Source: Amorphochlora amoebiformis (taxonomy: Eukaryota > Cercozoa > Chlorarachniophyceae). From it: a DNA stretch of 64,000 nt. Position numbers and translations under genes: made by a program. Shown one piece after another: positions 28,077-63,908 of the stretch. The stretch's first letter is position 1. Each line of letters starts with the position of its first letter. Below the pieces are notes generated by a model that saw nothing but the letters and a program-made list of their open reading frames with translations, searched no databases and was not told where the DNA came from. Location: assembly GCA_054601695.1 (NCBI GenBank), contig BAAHQB010000205.1, positions 62,001 to 126,000 on the forward strand. The letters are read 5' to 3'.

Positions 28077-28588
28077 ATGGCGCTCGAGCCCGTGCGAAAT
28101 GGCCATCATCCCCTGCCCTATCCAACGAGTATACACGGAACGGCATACCTTCACGTGTTGGGAAAGTAGTCGAATTAATTCCACCTAATTTTAACCTTTC
28201 GGGAGGGAGGGGGGGGGGGGGAGGAATGGGATTTTGGTTAAATATGCATATCTGCACCCACATAGGGGGAAAAAGAGATAGGGAGTATAAGAAGAGAAAA
28301 TATGTGATGACAACTCCCTGCCTCTTCCCCCTCATTCTTTTACTTTCGCACATCTCTGTCTTTCTCCTTCTCCTTCTCCTTCGTCAACTCTGACCCACAC
28401 CCGCTTTCTTTCCGCCGCACTGACTCTCTCAATCTCTCTCTCTCTCTCTCTCTCTCTCCCCCTCGCTCGCTCTTTTCCTCTTCTTTTCAGGTCTGTTGTT
28501 GTAGTGGGGTCAGGATCCCTTCTCAGCGCATATATCTTCTCCAATTTGGGAGTTCACGTACGCGTGGCCATCCTTTTTGCAGATATAT

Positions 28589-28642
<54 letters not shown>

Positions 28643-28699
28643 GTGTATATATATATATATGTATATATATATATGTGTGTGTGTGTGTGTATGCGTGTG

Positions 28700-28778
<79 letters not shown>

Positions 28779-28786
28779 CATGTTTA

Positions 28787-28823
<37 letters not shown>

Positions 28824-29290
28824 TATATACATATATACGTATATATATACACACATACACATATATATATTTATATTTATATACCTATATAAATATACAC
28901 ACACATATAACTACATCTACATATATCCCCGTAAACAAATACACACACACACACACCCAAAACATCACATACACACACATTCGCACAAAAACACACACAC
29001 ATACGCATATTTTCACAATTCTTCCAACCCTTAGGCTATCTCTCTTCCGTTTCGAACATCCGCACTCCTCCAGAACCACACCATCACCGCAGTACATTCC
29101 TTCATACTTCCTCCGCCCTCTCCATCTACTCACAAGACGAACACCAACGGTATGTATGTGAGTTTGTATGTATGTAAATGTGTGTGCGTGTGTATGCGTA
29201 TCTGCGTGTGAGAGTTTTGTTGTTTGTATGTTTTCAATGTATGTTATTATTTTCATGTGTGTGTGTGCATGCATAACATGAATATATATT

Positions 29291-29347
<57 letters not shown>

Positions 29348-29403
29348 CATATATATTATATGTATATATATATACACATGTATATATATATATACATATA
29401 TAC

Positions 29404-29441
<38 letters not shown>

Positions 29442-29652
29442 TTACATAATCACAATATATAGATATACAAATAAGAATATGTCAGCAAATCCAAGGTCTT
29501 CCCGTCCTGTTATCATCATTCTAACTTCCTCCCCCCCCCCCCTTCCAACATCGTCGAGGCAAAAGTAGTAATCAGAGTGTTTTTTTTTTAAATGATTCAT
29601 GTTATACATGTACATATAATATATATATATATATATATTATATGTATATATA

Positions 29653-29696
<44 letters not shown>

Positions 29697-29697
29697 A

Positions 29698-29739
<42 letters not shown>

Positions 29740-29810
29740 ATGTGTGTATATGTATAAAGTCTTTTTTTATTTATGGTTCATGCTATACATACATACACAC
29801 ACACACACAA

Positions 29811-29890
<80 letters not shown>

Positions 29891-29981
29891 ATATATATGT
29901 AAATATAAATATATATGATATAAAAATATATATATATTTATATATATATATGTGTGTGTGTATTATGTATTTACATATTAT

Positions 29982-30012
<31 letters not shown>

Positions 30013-30110
30013 TTATTTAGTATACATATATGTATATGTGTGTGTTTGGAGGTTTAGAGTGGTTTTGTAAGAGAAATGTTTGAGCTATGCATGTTGTTAA
30101 TACATATATA

Positions 30111-30160
<50 letters not shown>

Positions 30161-30426
30161 TTTCCAGAACCGAAGCTCCATTAGGAAAGACTTTGAAGTC
30201 TCCTGCTGCCTATCTGCATGTTTTAGGCCTGAATACCCCCGTAGCCCTTCCTCGACCCTCGGCAAGAGGAGGGGCGCAAAGAGGAGCTGGGAGAGTAAGT
30301 TGTATGTATGTATATAATTTTTAAATTTAGTTATATATGTATTACATGTATGTACGTAAGGTTTTAATTGTAGGATTTATGTTTGTAGGTATATTTTCGA
30401 ATGTGTGTATGGATGTATGTATTTAC

Positions 30427-30480
<54 letters not shown>

Positions 30481-30832
30481 GTGTATATATGTAGTATATA
30501 TATACATATATATATAATATATAAATATATATATATATATATGTATATGTATGTATGTATATGCATGTATATATATATATATATACATACATGTATAATA
30601 TATACAAAAATGCATGCAATTTGGATATATCCACACATATAATACACACAAAAATTCTATTATTACATATATATATGCATATATACACCTGTATCGACAT
30701 ATTTAACATATATACACACAAATATATAGATAACTTACACACAAATATATAATATGTGCATATGAGTAGGGTGTAGAGTCGTGGCTCAGGCGGTCGCTTA
30801 CGGATCGGATAGGGGTAATACAGATAGTATAT

Positions 30833-30880
<48 letters not shown>

Positions 30881-31570
30881 CTAACCCTAACGCTATCATC
30901 TTACCAACCTCTAACCCTAAGTCTAACCCTAACGGTAATATCTTACCAACCCTAATCCTAACCCTAATCCTTATATTCTATGTATATGTATGTACATATA
31001 TATGAAATATATATATGTATAGATATATATATATATACCTCCTATCCCTGGTTTCCGGCATATCATTTCCACATTAAACTGTTTACAACCACTTTTTCAT
31101 ACATCTATACCCATACATAAAAACCAGTATATTCCAAGAAACCACATATACATATAAAATTACCTAAAATACCACAACATAACACAACACATACATCTGT
31201 ATAGATACATACACACCGACAAATACAGAAATGTGTCTCATAATTTCGGCAACTTCCCTTAGATTCCTCTGGATTTTCGTCCTCTCTGCGTGTCATGCAT
31301 ACCGCCTTCTCCGAGCAATTCTGACGCTTCTCCAACGTCCAAACGCGACTTTGGTGACCCTATAATAGCTGTCGGGTCGCCTTTGCATAATTTTCGGGTT
31401 TGACTGAACTGTGTGTGAGTGTATGCGGTATTTATGTATGGATGTTAGATATATGGGTATAGTTTGGGGGGGGCGGGTGGTTTGTGTGTGAGTGTTTGTG
31501 TGTAGGGAGTGTGGGTGGGAGGGTATGTGCGTATGTGTATGTGTATATATGTACGTAGATGTGATATATT

Positions 31571-31653
<83 letters not shown>

Positions 31654-31694
31654 CATGCGTATTCACACAGAAAAATATATGTAAATATAATATA

Positions 31695-31727
<33 letters not shown>

Positions 31728-31824
31728 GTTTAGATTGTACATATATGTATATATATATATATTATATATATATATATAGTGTGTATAATATATGGAAGTA
31801 TGTGTGTAAATATGAAGTATATTG

Positions 31825-31858
<34 letters not shown>

Positions 31859-31901
31859 GCCTATATGCATATCTTATATACATAATATATCTAGAGAATA
31901 T

Positions 31902-31949
<48 letters not shown>

Positions 31950-32117
31950 ATATATATATGTGTGTGTATATACAATATATATATACAATATATATATGTA
32001 TGTATGTGTGCATGTGTATATATAAACATATGTATGTGCATATGTGTATATATTGTGCATATATATGTATAGGTATTTGAGATCTTCCGCGATGATCCTA
32101 CACCGCAAGGCATCTAA
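28077..32117 (+). CDS. Unknown 215-residue protein, seven exons
   Basis: Exons 28077-28156, 28491-28557, 29035-29149, 29486-29564, 30168-30294, 31263-31397 and 32073-32117 join in phase to 216 codons ending in TAA. The second exon follows a strong pyrimidine tract ending in TTTTCAG. Donors at 29149 (GTATGT) and 30294 (GTAAGT) are strong. The protein starts [18 protein letters not shown], then has a hydrophobic Gly-rich stretch ([19 protein letters not shown]) that could be a membrane segment or, less likely, a dinucleotide-binding turn. The rest is Ser/Pro/Thr-rich, ending near [14 protein letters not shown] and [13 protein letters not shown]. No family is recognised. The third exon is open in all frames, so its frame rests on phase. 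The first exon and its GTGTTGGG-context donor are the weakest part. Confidence 0.5.
28400..28490 (+). promoter_or_regulatory. Polypyrimidine tract and acceptor
   Basis: A long CTCTCT/CTTTTC tract leads to TTCTTTTCAG at 28490. This is the most classical 3' splice region in the window and supports the exon beginning at 28491. Confidence 0.5.
30879..30980. repeat. CCCTAA-type array inside an intron
   Basis: Variants of CCCTAACCCTAACG interrupted by ATCTTACCAACC, between the exons at 30168-30294 and 31263-31397. Confidence 0.75.
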
Positions 32118-32139
32118 TCGAAAATGACAGATATACATA

Positions 32140-32186
<47 letters not shown>

Positions 32187-32416
32187 GTTATATGTTATAC
32201 AATATATACATAAACAGAGAAAAGCACCACAACCTGGAAGCTCCATACCCAACCTTAACCCTTACCCAAACCCTAACCCTAACCTTAACCCTAACCCTAA
32301 CCCTAACCCTAACCCACGTACACTCAAGACATGCAAACTAAAACATGAGCTGACATTAATCTTAATAAAGTGGCGGAGAACTGGCCCTAGGGCTAAGACA
32401 TGCTGGAAAATCCGAT

Positions 32417-32452
<36 letters not shown>

Positions 32453-32481
32453 CCCTAACCCTAACCCTAACCGTAAGTATT
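32118..32481. other. Intergenic spacer with CCCTAA arrays and a dispersed repeat
   Basis: Between two plus-strand genes: (TA)n at 32140-32185, CCCTAA at about 32243-32322 and 32415-32475, and between the arrays a unique segment (32323-32414) whose right part recurs inverted near 41327-41357. The second array ends a few bases before the ATG at 32482. Confidence 0.7.
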
Positions 32482-32991
32482 ATGGATCTAGATAAAACAT
32501 CGGAAGCCGTTCCCGAATCGAAGGAAATCAGTCAGCTTATGGTATATATGTATATATATATATATCGTATGTATGTGGGTTGGTATGAAGGTGGTTTGAA
32601 TATATTATGTATGTGTGTGTATATGTATATATATATACATATATACGTTATACATACATATATATATATATATATGTCTGTGTATGTGTATGTGTATGTG
32701 TATGAATATATATATATATATACATATATATGTATGTATATATGTATTATATGTATGTAGTTATATATATATATAAGTATATATTAACATATATACAAGT
32801 AGATATTAATATATATATACATATACAAGTACATATATATACATATATATTTATCTAGGTAAGAGAAATTGGCCAACGAAGCGCCAGGTAATACTAACCC
32901 GAAAATTTAAATAATAATTGAAAGCCATGATCTGCATATGTGTTTAGATATGTGTATATAACACACACGCGCACACACACACACGCACACG

Positions 32992-33039
<48 letters not shown>

Positions 33040-33122
33040 AGGTAATACCAACCCGAAAATTTAAATAATAATTGAAAGCCATGACCTGCTTACATACATA
33101 TGTGTTTAGATATGTGCATATG

Positions 33123-33164
<42 letters not shown>

Positions 33165-33393
33165 AGGTAATACCAACCCGAAATTTAAATACTAATTGAA
33201 AGCCATGACTTGCTTACATACATATGTGTTTAGATATGTGCATATGAACACACACATACATATATACGTATACATATACATACATATATATACATATAAT
33301 GCCAGGTAATACTAACCCGAAAATTTAAATAATAAATGAAAGCCATGAGCTGCCAACATACCTATGTGTTTAGATATGTGTGTATATAACACA

Positions 33394-33424
<31 letters not shown>

Positions 33425-33531
33425 CTATATATATATATATAATACTAACCCGAAAATTTAAATAATAATTTAAAGCCATGAACCAACTCTACCTGCTTAC
33501 ACAGAGATGTGTTTAGATATGTGCATATGAC

Positions 33532-33588
<57 letters not shown>

Positions 33589-34094
33589 GTAACATATGTA
33601 AGTGTAATACATATTTTATATATATATATATATAATACATATGTGTATACGTATATGTATATGAATATATACATATATATATATATAGATAGATTATATC
33701 TATAAAGTACACAGATATGTATCCTAAATGTCACCTCCAGAACTCACAATAAAGTGATAGAGAGGGCTTAGACTTCGTGTATAAACATACGCACATATAC
33801 TCCTACACACGTATAAAAACAAACCACACATATTTACATATGCAGAATGTACACATACGTACATATCTAATAATATATATACATATATCTAAATAAATAT
33901 ATGCATATATGTATATATTAGATATCCGCTTGTTGAATTCCTTCGGCTGCCTTCCCCTCCAGTTTGTTTCGCACTTCGATATTTTCAACCAAGGTTAGCT
34001 GACATCACCCAAAAACCAAACCCGTAGGAATCTGAGATCAATCGCGTTTTGTGCGCCCTAACCCTAACCCTAACCCTAGCCCTAAAACTAACCC

Positions 34095-34140
<46 letters not shown>

Positions 34141-34278
34141 ACGTGTATAATATATATATATACGTACATAGAAGGTATATATATATATATACGAAGGTAT
34201 ATATATATATACACATATATATGCATTTAACAGGGGCTCGAGAATAATTCGAGTGGCGGCTGCAGGGTGTCATAATGG

Positions 34279-34349
<71 letters not shown>

Positions 34350-34815
34350 ATATGTTCAGATCTATATACATATATGTATATCTGTACATGTATACATTAA
34401 TATTTCCTTTTCTCCATGTTCATACATACCTCAGGAGCCCTCCATATAGACGTAAGTGCCCTACGGTCTTCAGAAGACACCAAATTACGCGCCAAAATGA
34501 GACCCTGGTAAAAAAAACTTGATTTCAAACTTTCTCGATATCACTCTTCCTTGAAAATTCAGCTCTCAGAGTCTCCCTCATATATCTCTCGGAGCTCTTT
34601 CTAGCTCCTTTTAGCTCTTTCTAGCTCTTTTGTGCTCTTTCGAGCTCTTTTGTGCTCTTTTTCGCTCTTTTGGAGCTGAAGCTCTCTCGAATATTCTGAG
34701 GTATATTTGAAATATCTGTTTCTCTTCTTATACCTAGATCCTTTCAGGCTTAGCGTAAGTGTTAGGATTCTTAATTGGAATGGCAAATCGTATTCATTTA
34801 TAATGTTAGGATATA

Positions 34816-34847
<32 letters not shown>

Positions 34848-34898
34848 AATGTATATTTATGTACATACAAATATATACAATATAAATATATGTATATA

Positions 34899-34930
<32 letters not shown>

Positions 34931-34983
34931 TTATATACATATACATATATATATATATATGTAAATTATATATTTTTACATCT

Positions 34984-35014
<31 letters not shown>

Positions 35015-35145
35015 ATACACAGCGTACAGACCGCCCAGCTAGAAGGCCCTATATCATTCATTCACATATTTTCAAACAATTTTCCGCCTGCTGGGGCTGA
35101 ATCTGAAATTATCACATCCTCCCCCCCTCCTAGGTATGCTTATGA

Positions 35146-35181
<36 letters not shown>

Positions 35182-35299
35182 AATTATACATATATATATA
35201 TGGTGTGAGTGTATATATATATATATATATATATGTAAATATATATCGTGGAATCTGAGATCATTACCTCCGCACCTCCACGAGGTGTGTATGTACATT

Positions 35300-35340
<41 letters not shown>

Positions 35341-35440
35341 CATATATGTATATATATATATATACAGATCGCCAATATGGGTAGCTCTGAACGAGAGATA
35401 CGAGGTCCGAAATTTTAAAATTAAATCTGTTTATATCTGT

Positions 35441-35481
<41 letters not shown>

Positions 35482-35564
35482 GTGTGAGTTTTTGTATACT
35501 CTCGAAAAATGATGTATGATTACATGTTAATGTAGATATGGATATTCTTGGTATGATTTAATGC

Positions 35565-35611
<47 letters not shown>

Positions 35612-35841
35612 TTTTATATATGTATTTCTATATACTATATTACATTATATGTATGTATATATACATATATATACATATGTATGTATGTATATGTGTATAT
35701 ACATACAAATATTATACACATACTATATATTGTATGTAATATTAATATCTATATATATATATATATACATATATATATACATATATTATAGGCGATGAAG
35801 GACACGACAGAAAACGGAGGGTATGTACCGTTGTCATGTAC

Positions 35842-35914
<73 letters not shown>

Positions 35915-36073
35915 TATATGTATATATATACATATGTGTATACATATGTATATAAATATATATGTATACATTATATAATAGAATATATAAATATATGTAA
36001 ATATTTATATATATACGTGTGTGTGTGTGTGTAAATATATATATATATATATATAATATATACATACAGATAT

Positions 36074-36109
<36 letters not shown>

Positions 36110-36196
36110 ATACATATATATATGTATATGTATATGGTACGTTTATGCACGGAGGTATGTATACGTATCAACTGCATGTAATATTTTCAATAGATG

Positions 36197-36252
<56 letters not shown>

Positions 36253-36293
36253 ACATATATCTTATTACTATTGTTATTGTTAATAGTAATATA

Positions 36294-36329
<36 letters not shown>

Positions 36330-36383
36330 ACTATATATATAGCATATGTTAATGTATGTATATATAGACATAGATGTATAGTA

Positions 36384-36415
<32 letters not shown>

Positions 36416-36579
36416 CGTGTGTAGACTTATATATATATAAATATATATATTATATGTATTTAGATATATATATATACATATATATATATATATGTATGTA
36501 TGTATATATGTATATGCATATGTATGTCTATACATATTTGCGTGCACGTGTGTGCGTGCGATATATGTATGTACATGCA

Positions 36580-36630
<51 letters not shown>

Positions 36631-36736
36631 TATATATATATACATAATATATATATATGTAATATGTATTTATATTTAGTATATATTTGTGCAAAAAACT
36701 GTGTATATTCTTTTTATGTTTACATATTATATATAC

Positions 36737-36782
<46 letters not shown>

Positions 36783-36803
36783 GTATACAAATATATCCTG
36801 ATG

Positions 36804-36838
<35 letters not shown>

Positions 36839-37074
36839 TATATATATATGGCTATCCATACGAATACATATATATATGTATATATATATACATATATACA
36901 CATATATATATTCGATTTCCAGGCGAAGAGTCTGCGTTCAGCTTCTTGTAGGGCTAGCCATAGGGTATCACCTAACCCTAACCCTAACCCTAACCCTAAC
37001 CCTAACCCTAGCCCTGACGTAGAGCCTAACCCATATTTAGTCAAATCCTACTCTCAATGTTGTTATTATACTAA
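32482..37074 (+). CDS. Small protein with hydrophobic C-terminus (possible tail anchor), nine exons
   Basis: Exons 32482-32541, 32859-32887, 34234-34277, 34435-34507, 35023-35133, 35368-35404, 35792-35820, 36923-36964 and 37041-37074 join in phase to 153 codons ending in TAA. The protein starts [20 protein letters not shown], has [15 protein letters not shown] and [15 protein letters not shown] in the middle, and ends [20 protein letters not shown]. That last stretch is uninterrupted hydrophobic at the extreme C-terminus, as in tail-anchored membrane proteins. The sixth exon may extend to 35428, adding eight residues. The intron 36965-37040 is a short CCCTAA array. A minus-strand reading of 33918-33998 and 34434-34507 is also open with good borders, so strand choice for those parts rests on the longer plus-strand phase chain. 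No family is recognised. Confidence 0.55.
32875..33500 (+). repeat. Five-copy tandem repeat carrying a splice donor
   Basis: The end of the exon at 32887 plus donor and intron start (GCCAGGTAATACTAACCCGA followed by AAATTTAAATAATAATTGAA) recurs at about 33037, 33162, 33301 and, without GCCAGGT, 33441. Spacings are about 125-155 bp. Each copy carries GTTTAGATATGTG and then a (TA)n or CA tract. Four copies keep an intact CAGGTAATA donor. Confidence 0.9.
36965..37040 (+). repeat. Short intron filled with CCCTAA repeats
   Basis: The 76-bp intron starts GTATCACCTAACCC, contains about seven repeat units, and ends CCATATTTAG. It is flanked by exons in matching phase. Confidence 0.65.
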
Positions 37075-37112
37075 AATGTACTATTTGAAAGGACTTATTC
37101 GTATGCATGAAT

Positions 37113-37155
<43 letters not shown>

Positions 37156-37485
37156 TGTTAGTGCAGCGGTATTCCGGTAGTATGGTCCGGCCCAGCGGTA
37201 GTATGCTAGGCAATGAACTCTAGTGGTGCAGTGGTGTGGTAGTTGTCCGAGATTGACTGTTGCCCGTTTGGATTATGACAAATGATTATTGATAACTTTT
37301 GCGGTAGTCGGATACTTCCTTTCTTCCTCCGGAACCCATAGGTTCCGTCGGTTCCGGGGTGCTTGGGTTCCGGACCGTTTTTGGTCTACTAGTCGCGGTG
37401 TATCTATCTGTAGTCTAACGACGGTCTAACTCCTCGTAGTTAATTAGCTATGGGTTCCGTGCTAGCTATACATTTTGTAACAAGG

Positions 37486-37532
<47 letters not shown>

Positions 37533-37565
37533 TATATATATAGAAAATTATTATGTATACATATG

Positions 37566-37598
<33 letters not shown>

Positions 37599-37811
37599 GT
37601 ATATATAAGAATGTATGTATGTGTGAATGTATTTTGTTTTTTTTGTGTATATACAAATATATATATATACACATATATATATATATATATGTATGTATGT
37701 ATTATATACATCTGTATGAGAGAAAAAATTTACAAATATATTTTATCTATATATAAGTATATGTATATTCGAAATATAGAAATATTTCCGATATACATGT
37801 AAATGTTGGTG

Positions 37812-37850
<39 letters not shown>

Positions 37851-37872
37851 TATATAATATATATATATATAA

Positions 37873-37909
<37 letters not shown>

Positions 37910-37974
37910 CATATATAAATATATTTATGTGTGTGTAAAAGATGTGCACGAATACTATGTATACAAAACTATAA

Positions 37975-38016
<42 letters not shown>

Positions 38017-38497
38017 TACATATGTTATAGCTCATGAGTAATATGTATATAGGTCATGTGTAATATGTATATAGGTCATGTGTAATATGCATATAAGTCA
38101 TGTGTAATATGTACATAGGTCATGTGCAATATGTATGTAGGTAATGTGTAATATGCATATAGGTCATGTGTAATATGTACATAGGTCATGCGTAATATGC
38201 ATGTGGGTAATGTGTAATATTTGCATAGGTCATGTGTAATATGTATATAGGTCATGTGTAATATGTATAGGTAATGTGTAATATGTATATAAGTCATGTG
38301 TGATATGCATATAGGTCATCTGTAATATTTACATAGGTCATGTGTGGTATGTATATAGGCAATGTGTAATATGTATATAAGTCATGTGTGATATGCATAT
38401 AGGTCATCTGTATATGTGTATAGGTCATGTGTAATATTTCGAGATGTGGAAACCGTAGGGCTAGCTAGATGCCAAGAACTAAAGGGGGCAAATAAGG

Positions 38498-38550
<53 letters not shown>

Positions 38551-38660
38551 ATATGTGTTTTATGCATACGTACACAGCTATGTTATAATATGTATAAACA
38601 TATGTGTATGTTTATATATACATACATATATATACATATTACATATATATATATATCATG

Positions 38661-38698
<38 letters not shown>

Positions 38699-38802
38699 AA
38701 TAAATATATATATATATATCATGTATATAATATATATATAAAAATATAACTTTAATATACATATCATTACATATATCCACGTATATTTATATCTATACCT
38801 AC

Positions 38803-38849
<47 letters not shown>

Positions 38850-38923
38850 ATATATACATATGTATATGTGTACATATAAATATACATATATATATGTAGT
38901 ACGACTCTGTCCTTTCCGGGGCA
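37075..38923. other. Intergenic region with GGTTCC inverted repeats
   Basis: After the TAA at 37074 there is about 400 bp of unique sequence (37060-37480) with the inverted repeat GGAACCCATAGGTTCC and several GGTTCCG copies, then (TA)n tracts and the 22-bp repeat listed separately. No gene was found. Confidence 0.6.
38027..38445. repeat. 22-bp minisatellite, about 19 copies
   Basis: The unit is AGGTCATGTGTAATATGTAT plus AT, with GCATAT, ACATAT and AAGTCATG variants. Copies run head to tail over about 420 bp upstream of the gene starting at 38924. No coding signal is visible. Confidence 0.9.
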
Positions 38924-49304
<10,381 letters not shown>

Positions 49305-49657
49305 ATAGTGCATGAGTGTTTATACATATTTAGACTTTAAATTCTTCTTATTCTAATAGCCATCATAGTAAACTACTTGCTTGGGACTAGCTGTCATAAC
49401 TTAATATGTATATTTCTACATATATGTACCTGCAGCAAATTTAAAAAAATACACCAAGGTGTATATGTATTACACGAAACTTAGTGTGCAGGCTGTACTG
49501 AAGTTCTCTAGTATTGTATGTACTCGGAGGTCGCGTGCGTGGTGGCCGCTGTGTGCTATCATGCCCCACCAGTCCAGTCCAGTGGGATGACTTCAGTGAA
49601 TTTCATAAAATTCATAATTTCTCTAGCGTCTAGAACTAATTTGAACTCAATTTCTAT
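49305..49657. other. Convergent 3' spacer
   Basis: 353 bp of unique AT-moderate sequence between the stop of the plus-strand ankyrin gene and the stop of the minus-strand dioxygenase-hydrolase gene. It presumably holds both 3' untranslated regions. No gene is seen. Confidence 0.7.
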
Positions 49658-59458
<9,801 letters not shown>

Positions 59459-59656
59459 GCCATGATCTGATCGGCAAATTGCATATCGGATCACAAGTCC
59501 CACTCCCTAGCTCCTAATCTAAATCGTAGGATGTTCACACACTGGGTTTGGTTAGCATCCTCTCTTGGATATTTTCTCAGGGCATTAAGGTATGGAGGCC
59601 TTCATTAATTCCAATTCTTTCTCCTTCTTTCCAACATCTCCGCTGCTCTCTCTCCC

Positions 59657-60912
59657 TTAAAAAAAAAGTAAATTTACCTTTACGCCGAGCGTCAGTGATC
59701 CGCTCTGCCAAGACACATCGAAGAAGATGAAGACCCTGAGATTATACTCTATGTAAACGCGAGAAGACGGACATGAGTGTGCGTGTAACATGCGCTACCT
59801 TGACGTTCAGCTCACTGTAGATCCATCGATCAGAGGAGAGGATCTTCATCAAGGTGATGACACTCTCGTTCTGAATATCAGCGACTAGATCCGAGACGGG
59901 GTAACCTGTGATCGACTGTAGCATGTTCCGGTCATTCTGCGTAAGGTATTTGCTAACCGCATGATTGAACTCGGCGAGAAGCTCCGACCTGGGTCGCAAC
60001 TGGTCCTTTCCGATCGTTGCCTGCAGTAAATGCTATTGATATGTCTTCCAGGCTTCGAGACCTTTTTCACCCAATCCCTGTCATCTGTAGTCTTACCATA
60101 CCTTCACAGCTCGAGTGATGACAGCCAATTCTATCTGCTTCTTGACCAACCTAACCCTTACCATTACCACGTATCCTTCTACTGCAAGAAGAGCAATTCT
60201 TGAACCTTCCCTGATATAGAGATCCTAATTTACCTCGTAAGGACGGCGACGGTCGTAAGCTCCAAGAAGAGCGAATCCTCCCTCAAGCATCACACCCTTC
60301 CCGTCGCGGTAGTGCTCACATTTGGCGTACTCGCCTCCCTGAAGGATGGAAGTTAGAATCAAATTTGTCCGAGTTATCAAAAGCGCTTCTCGACCTCTGC
60401 TCCATGAAGACGTCCGATGACTACATCGTTCCGTCCGTATCGCACCTTAGGAAGGGGGATATCAGTAACGTTACTCGTAATTTTCCGAGAATCACCTTGC
60501 ATATTCCGTCGGTTCCACTTGGAGTTGCCGCGAACGACGTCATCAAAGGCAGAGGCAAAGCGTTGAAGGCCTGCTCATGCCACCAGACGATACATTCATG
60601 CGATTTCGCGGCCACTTCGTAATTTTTGGAATGACTCCCATTACCGGTGACGCAATCAACATCCCGCTTTTGTTCTCCTCTTCTCGGGCCTCGCGTGTAT
60701 GTGCCGATGTTCCACCTCTCCCCGTATTTGAAGCGACAAACGCCGACGTTTCCATCTTCCTCGGTGTTGTTGAGGGAGATCGGCTGGATGTATAGCCCAA
60801 GGGACTTCTCCAACCACACCACACAATGGCTGTTGTGGTTGTGGTGGACTTTTGGAACATTTTGTGCAGAAATCACGATAGCGAGCGTTCCGAAAGTTAG
60901 TATAGATTTCAT
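59657..60912 (-). CDS. Probable secreted protein of unknown family, five exons
   Basis: Exons 60475-60912, 60234-60338, 60102-60134, 59799-60020 and 59657-59704 are all phase 0 and give 282 codons ending in TAA. The N-terminus MKSILTFGTLAIVISAQNVP has the lysine, hydrophobic core and small residues of a signal peptide. The mature part has Cys and Asn-x-Ser/Thr sites (NNTEED, NGSHS) and reads CRFKYGERWNIGTYTRG, then EYAKCEHYRDGKGVMLEGG, then a helical segment (LLAEFNHAVSKYLTQNDRN). The first exon is 438 bp, the longest coding exon in the window. The stop falls at the end of VNLLFF after SGSLTLGVK. The GTAAAT there could instead be a donor, which would extend the gene. The start is about 240 bp from the divergent gene at 61156. 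No family is recognised. Confidence 0.7.
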
Positions 60913-61155
60913 GACGGATAAATATGATATATCACTGCCGCTGAACGAATACGAGGATTCGCGGCTCGATGACGAGGATGGTGGCGTGGCGTCGGGTCCA
61001 GGTGCTGCGGGCTGCACCTTTTTTGGGAATAGGGTACAAGAAAGCAATGAAATTACCAAAAAGTATCAACATAACCCATATATCACTGACAATATAAAGC
61101 ACATATCCTGCACAATATGTATAAAATTAAACCTTAAAAAGGCGCAACCAAGCTC
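60913..61155. promoter_or_regulatory. Divergent intergenic region
   Basis: 243 bp between two oppositely directed starts (60912 minus, 61156 plus). It must hold both promoters if the gene starts are right. No TATA box or other motif is clear to me. Confidence 0.4.
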
Positions 61156-63700
<2,545 letters not shown>

Positions 63701-63765
63701 GTAACCCTAACCCTAACCCTAACCCTAACCCTAGCACCCTAACCCTAACAAAATTCAGAACCCAC
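63701..63765 (+). repeat. CCCTAA repeats at an intron start
   Basis: The intron after the exon ending GAGCTG starts GTAACCCTAACCC, so the repeat provides the donor context. Confidence 0.7.
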
Positions 63766-63873
63766 CCCTAAACCTACACATATTTTCTCCCTGGCGATCC
63801 AGTATACTCAGTCATATATAAATATATACACATATTAATTTTTGTATATATGAGTATTTATATATCGCACCTG

Positions 63874-63874
<1 letters not shown>

Positions 63875-63908
<34 letters not shown>

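Noticed and set aside
28491-28557. FAD/NAD-binding Rossmann motif in [15 protein letters not shown]
   Set aside because: Only one glycine pair fits, and the rest of the rebuilt protein has no nucleotide-binding features. A hydrophobic segment explains it equally well.
29030-29160. Minus-strand frame resembling an Sm-like domain ([17 protein letters not shown])
   Set aside because: No acceptor on that strand. The plus strand has a good acceptor and a GTATGT donor at the same borders.
32875-33500. CRISPR-like array
   Set aside because: Repeats are ~125-155 bp apart with microsatellite spacers, carry a splice donor, and the DNA is eukaryotic.
60543-60860. 105-residue minus-strand frame and plus-strand frames at 60577-61231
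   Set aside because: They overlap the signal-peptide-bearing exon 60475-60912 in other frames and have no splice partners.
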